From: Poriferisodalis sp965198245
GTDB lineage: Bacteria > Actinomycetota > Acidimicrobiia > Acidimicrobiales > Poriferisodalaceae
Assembly (NCBI RefSeq): GCF_965198245.1
Contig: NZ_OZ240249.1
Span: forward strand, 3,100,001-3,164,000
Reading direction: 5' to 3'
DNA length: 64,000 nucleotides
The first letter of the stretch is position 1; each line of letters opens with the position of its first letter. Made by a program: the position numbers and the translations under genes. A model generated the notes under the pieces. That model made no database searches, was not told where the DNA came from, and worked only from the letters and a program-made list of their open reading frames with translations. Shown here one piece after another: positions 1 through 10,400 of this stretch.

Positions 1-3000
1 GCACCGCCCAAAGAGACGTAGCTGTTGTCGGCCTGGCCCACATTCTGCGCCATCGCGACCAGCGGCTCGCCCAGAACGGCCATGAACGTCCTGGTGATGA
101 CAAAGTTCCCAGTTGGGCTGCCGAAGGTCACCCCGGGCGCCGTCGGCTCATCCATCTCAGTGGACGAAGTGCCGAAATAGCGGGCGGTCACGACGCCTCC
201 GAACCGGTACCCCGACACCGGGTCCGTGACTTCCGGCTTGAAGTCGTATGTCTCGCAGGTCTCTGTCATCGTCATTTCGTCGGTGGTGCACCCTCCGGCC
301 ACGGTCGCGCCCTGGGGCGCCGTCCATTCATTGATGCCGTTTACTTGACGTGTACTGACCAGCCTGAACAGCGCGTCAGTTCCGTCGAGCAGGTCGAACG
401 GGTGGGCAAAGAGCCCCCCTGCAAAGGCGTCGTCCCCGCTGAAGGTCACACCGCGGATGAGGTAGCGGTCCGCTGTTCCCACAGTGATCCCGACGTCCCA
501 GGAGTCGGCGACCGACACGATTTCCTGCTCGGCTGTGATCGGTGGCGTCGCGGTGGCGTCGGCAGTTTTTGCGTAGTTCGAAGCAAGGATGCCGCTTGTG
601 CGCTGCGAGCCCTTGACGGCCATGCGCAGCACGCCGGTGCGCGAGCCCTTGTCCTGGATCGTCGCCCCCGTCTCGCCGCCTGAGTCCTCATTGTCAGACG
701 TCGTCTCTGTGATCGACAACGACCGGCCGAAACCCGACAGCACGACGAAGTAGTCGACGTTCTGGTACGCGAACGCTCCCCGCGGGGCCGAGAACGTGTT
801 CAGGCCGGCCCCCAACGAGGACGGGTTCTCAAAATCGAACAGCTTGGTGTGCCGCAGACCCGCGTCGCTCGACCCAGGAGCGCGGCCCGTCCACAGCGAC
901 ACGGTCAGAGCGGACGGCGCCGCGGCCAGATCGATCGACACGCCCGAGATCTCGTAGCCCTGGCCGTGGGCACCCAGCTTGAACCCCATGGCGTACGGCC
1001 CGGAGACCACTGCGGTGGCCGACGGCGACTGGGCGGTGTTGGCGACCAGCGTCGACTCCGGCAGCGGCCGCGCCGGTCTGGGAACCGGGCCGAACGGCAG
1101 ACTGCTCACCGTCTCCACGCCGCCGTAGTCGTCGGTGAACGACACCTCCACCTTGAGCAGCTTGCCGATATCGGCCTCGACACGCCGGTAGCGGCCCGAC
1201 TCGATGCGTATGCCCGCGGCGTGCAGTTCTCCGGCGATCTGTCGGTAGTCGTCCGAGTCGGCGCCCACCGTGGTCTCAGTGTTGCCGTCGACCCGGATCC
1301 ACCGGTACGAGAAGTCGTGGAGGATGCCCGTCGCTTCCAGGTCGCCCACATTGGGGATCCCGTCGGGGTCGCCGATGCCCGAAGTGTCCACAGCCAGCAC
1401 GCCGGGGTCCTCCGCGGAGGCCAGCACCACGGGCCGGCCGGTGGCATTGGGCCGGCTTCTGCTGTACACCGCGATCTCCAGCGCATCGCCGTTCGAGTCC
1501 ACTGTCATGTTGTCGAGGTCGACACCCTGGTAGAACGCGTCCGCGATGGCGAAACCTGCTCGCGCTCCCGCGTCCTCGCTGCTGCTCGAGGTCTTCACCA
1601 GCCGGTGCACGGTGCCGCTGTTGTGTTTCCACACCACCACATAGGAGGTGCTGGCGTCCAGCGTCGACCCCGCCGGTGCCTCGAAGAAACTGTGGCCTGC
1701 CGCGTATTCGCCGGGACTGACGAGGTCGAACAGCCTGCGGCCCGGCTTGCCCCCCGAATCGGCGTGCACCGACGTCGACACCGACAGCGGACCGTCGGGA
1801 AATCTGCTGTTGGAGCCCTCGATGTTGACGCCGATGCCCTGGAACTGGTACCCGTCCGGGTCGGGACCGGTGGTGAAGCCCTGCGACACCACCTTGACGC
1901 TGGAACCTCCGATCTCCCGGTAGCCGTTGTCGGTCTGGCCCAGGTTCTGCACCATCGCGAACAGCGGCTCGCCGAAGACAGCCATCAGCGGTGTGTCGAG
2001 CGAAAAGTCCCCGGTGGTGCTGCCGATGGCCACCCCGGTCGCCTTCGGCGAGTCCGCCGCAGTGGACGCGGTGCCGAAGTAGCGGGACACTGCGACGCCT
2101 CCCATATGGGGGTCCGAAACTTCCTGGAAGAAGCTGTATGTCTTGCTGGGTCCTCCTGGAACGGTGGCGCCTTGGAGGGCTGTGAACTCATTGATGCCGC
2201 TTATCTGACGTGTATTGATCAGCCGGAACAGCTCGTCGGTTGCGTCGCGCACCTCCCACGGGTCGGTAAAGGGCCCCCCCGTCGCCGTGTTGTCCCCGCT
2301 GAAGGACACACCGCGGATGAGATAGCGATCCGCTGCCCCTACGGTGAGATCGATACCGCTCTCGTCATTGGTCGAAATGATCTCCTGTATGCCCGGCTCT
2401 TGTGCGTAGGTCGCGGTGAGGATGCCGCTTTGCCGCCTCGAGCCCTTGACGGCCAGGCGCAGCACGCCGGTACGCGAGCCCTTGTCCTGGAGCGTCGCTC
2501 CCGGCTCCTGGTATTCGTCCTCGTCGTCTGAGGTCGTCTGCTTGATCGACAGCGTCGCCCCGAAATCCGACAGCACGATGTAGTAGTCGACGTTCTGGTA
2601 CGCGAACGCGCCAGCCGGGGCGGCGAACTCGTTCAGACCGGCGGCGAACGAGGGCGGGTTCTCGAAGTCGAACAGCTTGGTGTGCGCTCCTGTGTCGCTC
2701 GACCCAGGGGCGCGGCCCATCCACAGCGACACGGTGAGGCTGGGCGGGGCCGCGGCCAGCTCGATCGACACGCCCGAAATCTCGTAGCCCTGGCCGTGAG
2801 CGCCCAGCTTGAAGCCCATGGTGTACGGCCCGGTGATCATCTCCGTGGCCGACGCCGACTGGGCGGTGTTGCTGACCAGCGTCGACTCCGGCAGCGGCGC
2901 CGCCGGTCCGGGAATCGGGCCGAACGCCACGCTGGTCACCGTCTCCACGGCGCCGTAGTGGTCGGTGAACGACACCTCCACCTTGAGCAGCTTGCCGACA

Positions 3001-5060
3001 TCGGCCTCGACGCGCCGGTAGCGGCCCGACTCGATGCGTATGCCCGCGGCGTGGAATTCTCCGGAGATCTGCCGGTAGTCGTCCGAGTCGGCGCTCACCA
3101 CGGTCTCGGTGTCGCCGTCGACCCGCATCCACCGGTACGAGAAATCGTGCAAGATGCCCGTCCCAGTCGCGGTGCCCACATTGGGGATCCCGTCGGGGTC
3201 GCCGATGCCCGAGGTGTCCACCGCCAGCACGCTGGGGTCCTCCGCGGAAGCCAGGATCACGGGCCGGCCGGTGGCGTTCGGGCGCGGGGCGCCGTACACG
3301 GCGATCTCCAGCGAATTGCCGCCTGAGTTCTCCGCCAAGTTGGCAAGGTCGGCGCCCCGATAGAACGCGTCCACGATGGTGAAACCCGCAATCGCGCCCG
3401 CGTCCTCGTTGTTGCTCAAGGTCCGCTGCAACCGGTGCGCGGTGCCGGCTGTGTGCTGCCACACCAGCACGTAGGCGGTGCTCGGGTCCAGCGTCGTCGC
3501 CGCCGGCGCCTCAAAAAAACTGTGACCCGCCGCGAACTCGGCGGGGCTGACGAGGTCGAACAGCTTCGCGCCCGGCTTGCCGTCCGAGTCGGCGGTGTAG
3601 ACCGCTGCTGACACCGACAACGGACCATCAGGCACCTGAGCGTCCCCGTCGGTGTTGACAGAGCCCTCGATATTGACGCCGATGCCCTTCAGGTCGTAGC
3701 CGTCTGCGTTGGAACCGGTCGTGAAGCCCTGCGACAACACCGAGTTAGCGCTGTCGGCCAGGGCAAAGCTGTTGTCGGTCTGGCCCAGATTCTGCACCAT
3801 CGCATGCAGCGGCTCGCCCAGGACAGCCACCAACGGCCTGCCCGCAAAATCCCCGACTGCTCTGGGGAAGGTCACGCCCAGCGCCGGCTTGTCCGCAACC
3901 ACATCGGTTCCGGTGGTGAACACGCGCGAGAGCACGGTGTCGGCCGGTTTCGTGGTGTAGTTCTCGTAGATCAGGTATGAACTGCCTCCCGCCACGGTTG
4001 CGCCTTGGGGCGCCGCCCAGGCATTGATGCCTGGTCCGTAACGTGTGGGGATCAGGCTGAACAACTTGGTGCCCGCGGCGGTGATTTCCTCTTGGCCGGT
4101 GGGAGTGGGGTTCCCAGAAGTCCAGCCGCTGCGCACGTCGAACGGGTTGTACATGGGGCGGGGTTTGTCTTCCAATCCGCTGTCCGCGACCCAAGAAAAA
4201 CCGCGGATGAGGTAGCGATCCGCGGCCCCGAGAGTGATGGGCAGACCTATCTCGTCGCCAACCGAGATGATTTCTTGGCTGGCTTGGGCTTGTGCGTAGC
4301 TTGAAGCCAGGATGCCGCTGTGTCGCTGCGAGCCCTCCACAGCCATCCGCAGCACGCTGGCGCGCGTGGTGAAAGTCGTCCAGAGTCCCGTCGAACCCAG
4401 CGCTCGCACGCTCGCGCTGTCCAAGAGGACGGCTTGCGGTTCGCCGCCTGGGTCCTCACCGTCTGACGTCGTCTCCTTGATCGACAGCGACGACCCGAAT
4501 CCTGACAGCACGATGAAGTGTTTGACGTTCTGGTACGCGAATGCCCCTGGCGGAGCCGTGAACTTGTTCAGACCGACCTGGAACGAGGGCGGGTTCTCGA
4601 AGTCGAACAGCTTGTATGCCGCGCTCCCGTCATAGTGTTCGCCTGCGTGGTCAGCATGGCTGCCGATCCACAGCGACACGGTCAGGCTCGACGGTGCCGC
4701 GGCCAGATCGATCGACACGCTGGAGATCTCGTAGCCCTGGCCGTGATCGCCCAGCCTGAAGCCCATGGCGTACTGCTGGGTGATCATCGCCGTGGCTGCC
4801 GTCGTCTGGCCCGTGTTGGCGACCAGCGTCGTTGTGGGCGCCGAGGGAGGCACCGGCGGGCCGGCCAGTGCGGCGATCGGGCCGAACGCCACGCTGGTCA
4901 CCGTCTCGGAGTAGCCGTCCCCGTCGGTGAACGAGACCTCCACCTTGATCTTGTGGCCGACATCGGCGGTGACACTCTGGTACCAGGTCGAGCCGTCGCC
5001 CACATTGGTCTCGGCCGAGGTGTCGCCGTCTACCCGGATCCACTGATAGGAGAAGTTGAC
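1..5060 (-). repeat. Tandem ~1.85-kb coding modules (three copies, last incomplete)
   Basis: Homologous blocks recur with a spacing of about 1.8-1.9 kb. The codons for the W-I/M-R-V-D-G core lie near 5036, 3125 and 1300. The segment for GDHGQGYEISSVSIDL lies near 4710-4760, 2760-2815 and 950-995 and is nearly identical in DNA between copies. The same module occurs twice in the paralogue at 7458-12113. Confidence 0.8.
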
Positions 5061-5285
5061 ATCATTCGAAGACAGGGCAAGTCCGTTCGGGTCGTCTATG
5101 CCCAAAGTGTCAACCAGCAAGATGCCCGCCCCCTCCGCTGACGGGTGAATGATCGGCTGGCCGGTGGGGGACTGGTCCGGCGGAGTCTGGGCTTCGACGG
5201 CCCTGGGGATGATTGCCAGTACGGCAAAGATCGCCAGTCCAGCGAGCAGCAGGGGGAGCGTCGCATGACGGCGGGCGGCGGTCAC
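1..5285 (-). CDS. Giant modular secreted surface protein (C-terminus beyond window)
   Basis: The frame is open from a GTG at 5285 to the window edge (about 1761 codons), so the C-terminus is missing. The start is fixed by a GGAAG Shine-Dalgarno 6 nt upstream. Residues 1-32 form a signal peptide: a basic start, then a hydrophobic stretch (LPLLLAGLAIFAVLAII), with likely cleavage near VEA-QT. The rest is a tandem array of a ~600-residue module: an Ig-like domain with a YQWIRVDG core, a lectin-like or choice-of-anchor-like domain with GDHGQGYEISSVSIDL, a segment with an ADRYLIRG-type core, and a domain with a NxGQxDNxY core followed by a SQGFTTGS-type core. Two full modules and most of a third are visible. 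No catalytic motif is seen. By domain type it is probably an extracellular adhesive or structural protein. It is a paralogue of the gene starting at 12113, including the upstream DNA. Confidence 0.85.
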   Translation of the reverse strand, partial: MTAARRHATLPLLLAGLAIFAVLAIIPRAVEAQTPPDQSPTGQPIIHPSAEGAGILLVDTLGIDDPNGLALSSNDVNFSYQWIRVDGDTSAETNVGDGSTWYQSVTADVGHKIKVEVSFTDGDGYSETVTSVAFGPIAALAGPPVPPSAPTTTLVANTGQTTAATAMITQQYAMGFRLGDHGQGYEISSVSIDLAAAPSSLTVSLWIGSHADHAGEHYDGSAAYKLFDFENPPSFQVGLNKFTAPPGAFAYQNVKHFIVLSGFGSSLSIKETTSDGEDPGGEPQAVLLDSASVRALGSTGLWTTFTTRASVLRMAVEGSQRHSGILASSYAQAQASQEIISVGDEIGLPITLGAADRYLIRGFSWVADSGLEDKPRPMYNPFDVRSGWTSGNPTPTGQEEITAAGTKLFSLIPTRYGPGINAWAAPQGATVAGGSSYLIYENYTTKPADTVLSRVFTTGTDVVADKPALGVTFPRAVGDFAGRPLVAVLGEPLHAMVQNLGQTDNSFALADSANSVLSQGFTTGSNADGYDLKGIGVNIEGSVNTDGDAQVPDGPLSVSAAVYTADSDGKPGAKLFDLVSPAEFAAGHSFFEAPAATTLDPSTAYVLVWQHTAGTAHRLQRTLSNNEDAGAIAGFTIVDAFYRGADLANLAENSGGNSLEIAVYGAPRPNATGRPVILASAEDPSVLAVDTSGIGDPDGIPNVGTATGTGILHDFSYRWMRVDGDTETVVSADSDDYRQISGEFHAAGIRIESGRYRRVEADVGKLLKVEVSFTDHYGAVETVTSVAFGPIPGPAAPLPESTLVSNTAQSASATEMITGPYTMGFKLGAHGQGYEISGVSIELAAAPPSLTVSLWMGRAPGSSDTGAHTKLFDFENPPSFAAGLNEFAAPAGAFAYQNVDYYIVLSDFGATLSIKQTTSDDEDEYQEPGATLQDKGSRTGVLRLAVKGSRRQSGILTATYAQEPGIQEIISTNDESGIDLTVGAADRYLIRGVSFSGDNTATGGPFTDPWEVRDATDELFRLINTRQISGINEFTALQGATVPGGPSKTYSFFQEVSDPHMGGVAVSRYFGTASTAADSPKATGVAIGSTTGDFSLDTPLMAVFGEPLFAMVQNLGQTDNGYREIGGSSVKVVSQGFTTGPDPDGYQFQGIGVNIEGSNSRFPDGPLSVSTSVHADSGGKPGRRLFDLVSPGEYAAGHSFFEAPAGSTLDASTSYVVVWKHNSGTVHRLVKTSSSSEDAGARAGFAIADAFYQGVDLDNMTVDSNGDALEIAVYSRSRPNATGRPVVLASAEDPGVLAVDTSGIGDPDGIPNVGDLEATGILHDFSYRWIRVDGNTETTVGADSDDYRQIAGELHAAGIRIESGRYRRVEADIGKLLKVEVSFTDDYGGVETVSSLPFGPVPRPARPLPESTLVANTAQSPSATAVVSGPYAMGFKLGAHGQGYEISGVSIDLAAAPSALTVSLWTGRAPGSSDAGLRHTKLFDFENPSSLGAGLNTFSAPRGAFAYQNVDYFVVLSGFGRSLSITETTSDNEDSGGETGATIQDKGSRTGVLRMAVKGSQRTSGILASNYAKTADATATPPITAEQEIVSVADSWDVGITVGTADRYLIRGVTFSGDDAFAGGLFAHPFDLLDGTDALFRLVSTRQVNGINEWTAPQGATVAGGCTTDEMTMTETCETYDFKPEVTDPVSGYRFGGVVTARYFGTSSTEMDEPTAPGVTFGSPTGNFVITRTFMAVLGEPLVAMAQNVGQADNSYVSLGG

Positions 5286-5440
5286 GGCCTACTTCCGGCC
5301 AGCCGAACCCCAGAGTCGGGGGGGGGGGGGGGGTCACTGTGAGCGCAGCGCACCGGGTAATCTGGGCAGAGGCGCTCAGCACTGTGTGAGGGATATTCAC
5401 CAATAGCTGAAACTAGTGCATAATGCTCAGACTCGGAGCG
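5286..5440 (-). promoter_or_regulatory. Conserved upstream region of the giant surface gene
   Basis: This region aligns with the DNA upstream of the paralogue (12114-12280). Shared in order going upstream from the GTG are the Shine-Dalgarno region, the block GCCGAACCCCAGAGTC (plus strand), the G tract, GTGAGCGCAGCGCACCG, and a block around AATAG...CTAGT. Strong conservation of non-coding DNA suggests a shared promoter and leader. I cannot assign -35/-10 boxes with confidence. The remainder of the gap to 5532 shows nothing else recognisable. Confidence 0.55.
5318..5333. repeat. Homopolymeric G16 tract upstream of surface gene
   Basis: Sixteen consecutive G on the plus strand (poly-C on the coding strand), ending about 33 nt upstream of the GTG start. 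Homopolymers of this length slip during replication and are hard to sequence, so the exact count is uncertain. Confidence 0.9.
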
Positions 5441-5532
5441 AGATCCTGGGGGACCGGCGCCGATATCTGCCAATCAACTAGGCCGTGACAGGCACCCAGG
5501 AGATTCTTGCTCTGTCCGCGCTTGGGCGCGCT

Positions 5533-7428
5533 CTAGGGCGACCATCCGAGACTGCGTCGGGCATCAGCCACGACGGCGGTTGCCGACAGGGCTGGGCCGC
5601 TGATGGTGAACTCGAGGCGGTTGGACAGTTTGCGGTCGTCGTCGTCGCAGATGGCGCCGGTGTCGTCGCAGGCGTCTGGGACGGGCAACACGACGGTCAC
5701 GTCGGCGGTGGAGCGGGGCTGGATCACAATCCGCCAGTGCGTGTTGTGGGGCCTGTCGAGGCGCCTGGCTTGCTTGACGGTTCCCCCGGTCACGGTGAAC
5801 GCCTTGTCGCGCAGGGTCTTGTAGCTCAGGCCGAAGTTCTCGCTGAACTTCAGCTCGAACGAGAAGCGGCTCAGCCCGTCGTGGGACGTGGGGACGTTCT
5901 GGGTCCACGCGGTGAGCGTTACGGCTGCCACTTCGTCGGCGTCTGGCTCAGTCTCGGTGTCAGTCTCGGTTTCTGATTCTGTCTCGGTCTCGGTTTCGGT
6001 CTCAGACTCGGTGTCGGTGTCGGTGTCGGACTGGGTGGTCTGTTCTGAGATTGTTCCGGTCACCCGGATTTTGAAGCTGGCCGTCTCGTCGTAGGCAGTC
6101 CAAGTGCGAACCTCAGCGGTGACAGCGAGGTAATAGGAGTTGTCGGCTATCGACCAGCCGTCCGCGCCGCCGGGGTCCTCGTCGGTGGCAGCGGAGTCAT
6201 CGGAGGGATAGGTCTGGGGGATGAGCGCGAACGCGTCGGTTCCGCTGGGGTCGGTCCACTCGATGGCGACGAAGTAGGTCGTCTCGGCCGCCAGCTGCGG
6301 GCAGGCGCCCTCGCCGGTGGGCGCGTCAAAGGCGACCACGCCCGGCGCGGAGAAGCTCGACGGGTTGGCCATGGTGCAGAGCGCGTCGCCCGGCCCATTG
6401 TCGCTCGCGGCGCCGATGATCGTCACCCGGAGGTCGTCTGCCGCGGTCGAGGCGTCGAAGAGGTGCGAGATCTGGATGCTGACCGAGCCGATTGGGTAGC
6501 CGCCGGTCCTCGGGCCCGTCGTGAATGCCTGGGCGAACCCTGATCGGGCGGCGTTGAGAGTGCGCTGTATGCCGCTGGCGCCGGTGACGCCTGCGTTCAG
6601 GTTGCTGACCAAGAACTGCGGCCTCTCGCGCACCTCCGCCGTCGCGGCGCTGGTCAGCGTCTCGCTGTTGGCTTTGTCGTCGATGAACGACACCTTGAGC
6701 TTGATCGCCTCGCCCTGGTCGTCATCGCCGAGCTCGTAGGCGGACTCTGTCGCACCGGCGATGTGGGCGTCGGCGCGCATCCACTGGTAGCGGTAGGAGA
6801 CACCGTCGAGCCCGTCTTCGTCCTCGATGGCCGAGGTGTCCGCGGTCAGCGTCTCGCCCACCTGGGCCGTGCCGCTGACGGCGGGCTCGCCCGTGGCCGC
6901 GGAGTTGACCACCGCAGAGTTGGTCTCCGGAGCGGCGACATCGGTCGTCAGCACGATCCGCACCCGGATGAGCTGCCCGTCTTCCCAGCCGACGTCCACG
7001 CCTGTCCACTTGAAGCTGCTGGCGCCGGAGCTGCCGGCGGGAAACTCCAAGAAGAGGTCGCCGACCTGCAAGGTGTAGTCCGCGGCGTTGGGAACGCCGT
7101 CTTGGAACGCCAGGCGGAGATCTCGGTCCGGCACGTGGGACCAGAGCGACTTGATCTGGAGGTTCCCGCTGCCGCCAACATTGGAGAACAGGTCCGCGGT
7201 GGCCGCGCCGACCGAGACGCTGGTGTACTCCACCACTGTCATGTCGGCCGACCAGACCGGCTCCGCGGGCTCTTGGCTGCCCGCCGGCGTAGCCCACAAA
7301 GCCACGCCCACCAGCACCAACGCCGCCGACAGCGCCGCCCCGGCCACGCCGACAAACAGGCCCCGACCAGACAGATCAAACAAAGCCCCCCCTCGGGGGA
7401 CAGAACCATTCATCTCAGTGCGTCTCAT
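5533..7428 (-). CDS. Secreted multi-domain protein with Ser/Thr/Glu linker
   Basis: 631 residues from the ATG at 7428, preceded by GAGAGGTGG; a GTG three codons upstream is an alternative. A membrane-spanning signal segment (VGVAGAALSAALVLVGVALW) occupies roughly residues 25-47. An Ig-like domain with YRYQWMRAD follows, then a choice-of-anchor-like domain (FAQAFTTGPRTGGYPIGSV, with a Cys pair). Next comes a low-complexity T-D-T-E-S-E-T-E linker (about residues 463-497). The C-terminal domain contains FSFELKFSENF and KAFTVTGGTV, a type seen in other bacterial surface proteins, but I cannot name it. The gene starts 29 bp after the stop of the 1551-residue gene, so the two are probably co-transcribed. 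Function unknown; extracellular location likely. Confidence 0.85.
   Translation of the reverse strand: MRRTEMNGSVPRGGALFDLSGRGLFVGVAGAALSAALVLVGVALWATPAGSQEPAEPVWSADMTVVEYTSVSVGAATADLFSNVGGSGNLQIKSLWSHVPDRDLRLAFQDGVPNAADYTLQVGDLFLEFPAGSSGASSFKWTGVDVGWEDGQLIRVRIVLTTDVAAPETNSAVVNSAATGEPAVSGTAQVGETLTADTSAIEDEDGLDGVSYRYQWMRADAHIAGATESAYELGDDDQGEAIKLKVSFIDDKANSETLTSAATAEVRERPQFLVSNLNAGVTGASGIQRTLNAARSGFAQAFTTGPRTGGYPIGSVSIQISHLFDASTAADDLRVTIIGAASDNGPGDALCTMANPSSFSAPGVVAFDAPTGEGACPQLAAETTYFVAIEWTDPSGTDAFALIPQTYPSDDSAATDEDPGGADGWSIADNSYYLAVTAEVRTWTAYDETASFKIRVTGTISEQTTQSDTDTDTESETETETETESETETDTETEPDADEVAAVTLTAWTQNVPTSHDGLSRFSFELKFSENFGLSYKTLRDKAFTVTGGTVKQARRLDRPHNTHWRIVIQPRSTADVTVVLPVPDACDDTGAICDDDDRKLSNRLEFTISGPALSATAVVADARRSLGWSP
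5935..6040 (-). repeat. Imperfect hexanucleotide repeat coding the Thr/Glu/Ser/Asp linker
   Basis: GTCTCG/GTGTCG-type hexamers (plus strand) encode alternating Thr/Ser and Glu/Asp. This is a low-complexity spacer between the anchor-like domain and the C-terminal domain. Confidence 0.8.
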
Positions 7429-7457
7429 CGATGCCACCTCTCATCAATCCCGAAGCT

Positions 7458-10400
7458 CTAGGAGCCGTCGTCGTAGACGGTGAAGACGGGCGAGATCGCG
7501 TAGAGCGGCCGGTGCTCGTTGTTGTTGTCGGCCAAACGCCCCTCATCGAGATCGACGGCGCCAACAGGAGCATGGTTGGAGTTCTTCTTTACCTGTAACT
7601 CGTTGTCCGAATCCCTCATCAGCTCGCCGCCCCTCGGCGAGCCCGCGGCGACCATCCCCATGGTGCTGCCCATGGGGAACAGCGGATCCGGTGCCCCAGA
7701 AGCGTCGCACCCCGTCCAGACCATCGCATGCTCCTCGAAGTGGGCGGAGTTCCCGGTGACGTAGGCGCCGTATTCGGTGTTGGCCCAGTCGGCGCTGAAG
7801 AACTCGGAGTACGTGTTGGCGACCAGGGTGGGGCGATGGTCCCAGCCGCCGTCCAGCCAGTGGATCGCCACGCCGGCGCCTGGCATGTCGGCGTTTGTTC
7901 GGGCGCCTCTGCCGTTGGTGCAGACCACCGCTTTGAACCGCGCAGCCGCCCTCCGAATGATCGGATTGGTGTATCGCCCGTCTGCTTCTGGATACCGTTT
8001 GGACCGGCCAGAGGCTTCGAACTGGGCGAGGGCGTGGTAGTCGCCTGCGTCGGGGGACGTGGCCTGCGTGGCGTGGTGGGTGACGTACAGCAGCCTGAAC
8101 TGGTCCCCCGCGTCGGCGCCGTCGGGTATGTGTGTCCAGCTCAGGGGCACGAGGATGCCGCCGGCCACGGGCGGCCCCTTGGTGAGGACATCGGTGTACA
8201 CGGCGATCTCCAGCGCCTTGTCTGCTTCGGAGGCAGTCAGGTTTCCCTCGTGGGGGCCCCGGCGGAACACGTCCGCGATGCTGGCGCCGGTCAGCGCGCC
8301 CGAGTCTTCGTCCTTGTCGCTGGTCGTCTGCAGCCTGTGCAGGGTGCCGTCGAGGTGGCGCCAGACCAGATGGTAGGAGGTGTCCGGCAACAGGTACGCC
8401 CGCGGCGGCGCCTCGAAGAACCTGTCGCCCGCCCCCAGTTCGGCGGGGCTGGCCAGGTCGAACAGCCTCGCGCCGGGCTGCCCGTCCGAGTCGGAGTACA
8501 CCGACACCGACACCGACGTCGGGCTGTCAGGCACCTGGGGGTCGCCGTTTACGGGGGCGGAGCCGTTGATGTTCACGGCGATGCCCTTCAGCCGGTACCC
8601 GAACTCGTCGGAGCCGGCCGTGAAGCCCTGCGACGCCACTTTGGATTGGCCGCCGCCGACGGAGCGCCAGCTGCCGTCGGTCTGGCCCAGGTTCTGCACC
8701 ATCGCGTTGAGCGGCTCGCCGAAGATGGCCATAAAAACGCGGACGTGGTCTCCGTTGTTATCGGTGATATCAAAATCGCCTGTGCTGTCGCCGATGCTCA
8801 CCCCGGCCGCCTTCGGCGCGTCCTCATCGGTGGAATCGGTGGCGTGGTAGCGGGACAAGACGACGCCTCCCTGCCGAAGGGGAAGGTCCTTGTGCTTGTA
8901 GAAGTTGTATTCCTCGCAGGTCACCACCATCGTCACCGCGTCGGTGGTGCAGCCTCCCTCAACGGTCATGCCCAGCGGAGCGGAGAACTCGTTGATGCCG
9001 TTTATCTGACGTGTGCTCATCAGCTCGAACAGCACGTCAGTCCCGTCGCGCAGCAACCACGGACTGGTGAAACCCCCGCCGTTCGCGGTGTTGTCCACGG
9101 AGAAGGTCGCACCCCGGATGAGGTAGCGGTCCGCTGCCCCCACCGTGAACTTGATGCCGATATTGTCGCCTTGCGACACGATCTCCTGATGGAGTGTTGT
9201 CGGTTTCTGCGCGTAGGTCGAGACCAGGATGCCGTGGTCCCGGCGGTGGCCCTTCACCGCCAGGCGCAGCACGCCGCTGCCCGCGCCCGTTTCGTCCGCG
9301 ATCTCCGCTCCCGGCTCGCCGCTGCCGTCCTCGTCGTCGGAGGCGGTCTCTTTGATCGACAGCGAGTCGCCGAAGCCCGCCAGCTCGATGAAGTAGTCGA
9401 GGTTTTGGTAGACGAACGCCGCTGGGGGGGCCTTGAACTCGTTCAGGCCGACCCTGAACGACTTCGGGTTCTCGAACTCGAACAGCTTGGTGTGCGCACC
9501 GGCGACGCTCGACCCGTGAGAGCTGCCCGCCCACAGCGACACCCGCAGTGTGTCCGGCACCGCGGCCAGGTCGATCGACACGCCCGAGATGTCATAGCCC
9601 TGGCCGTGGTCGCCCAGCTTGAACCCCACCCTGTAGGACGCGTTTTCGTTCTCCGCGTTTTCGATCGTCGCCGTGGCCGACGGCGACTGGCGCGTGTTGC
9701 TGACCAGCGTCGCCGCCGGCAGCGCCCGCGGCGGCTCGCGAACCGGGCGGAACGGCAGGCTGGACACAACCTCGGCGACGCCATTGTGGTCGAAGAACGA
9801 CACCTCCACCCGCAGCAGCTTGCCGAAGTCGGCCTCGGTGAGCCGGTAGCGGCCCGATTCGACGCGAACGCCGAGAGCGTTGATGGCATCGTCGAACTGC
9901 CGGTAGCCGACCTGGTCGGCGCCGACCACGGTCTCGGTGGCGCCGTCGACCCGGATCCACCGGTACCTGAAGTTGTGCAGGACGCCCGTCGAGTCCACGG
10001 AGCCCACACTGGGGATCCCTTCGGGGTCAGAAATGGGCGAGGTGTCCACAGCCAGCACGCCGTGGTCCTCCGCGGTGGGCAGGATCACCGGCCGGCCGCT
10101 GGCGTTGGGAGGCCCCTGCCCCGTGTACACCGTGATCTCCAGCGCATTGCCGCCGCTGTCGGAGGTCAGGCTGGCCACATCGGCGCCCAGGCGGAACGCG
10201 TTCGCGATGCCGGCTCCTGGTTGTCCCCCCGAGTCCTCGCTGTCGCCGGTGGTCTTCACCAGCCGGTGGTTCGCGCCGCTGTTGTGGCGCCAGACCAAAA
10301 CGTAGGAGGTGCCGGCGTCCAGGCGCGCCCCCCTCGGCGCCTCGAAGAAGCTGTGGCCCGCCGCGTACTCGGTGGGGCTGAGGAGGTCGAACAGCTTCGC

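Noticed and set aside
5282..5473. Upstream open frames that cross the G16 tract as proline codons and could be joined to the giant gene by slippage (translational phase switch)
   Set aside because: The giant gene has its own GTG with a good Shine-Dalgarno and a signal peptide immediately after it, and the upstream frames have no signal peptide. A transcriptional or leader effect is more likely.
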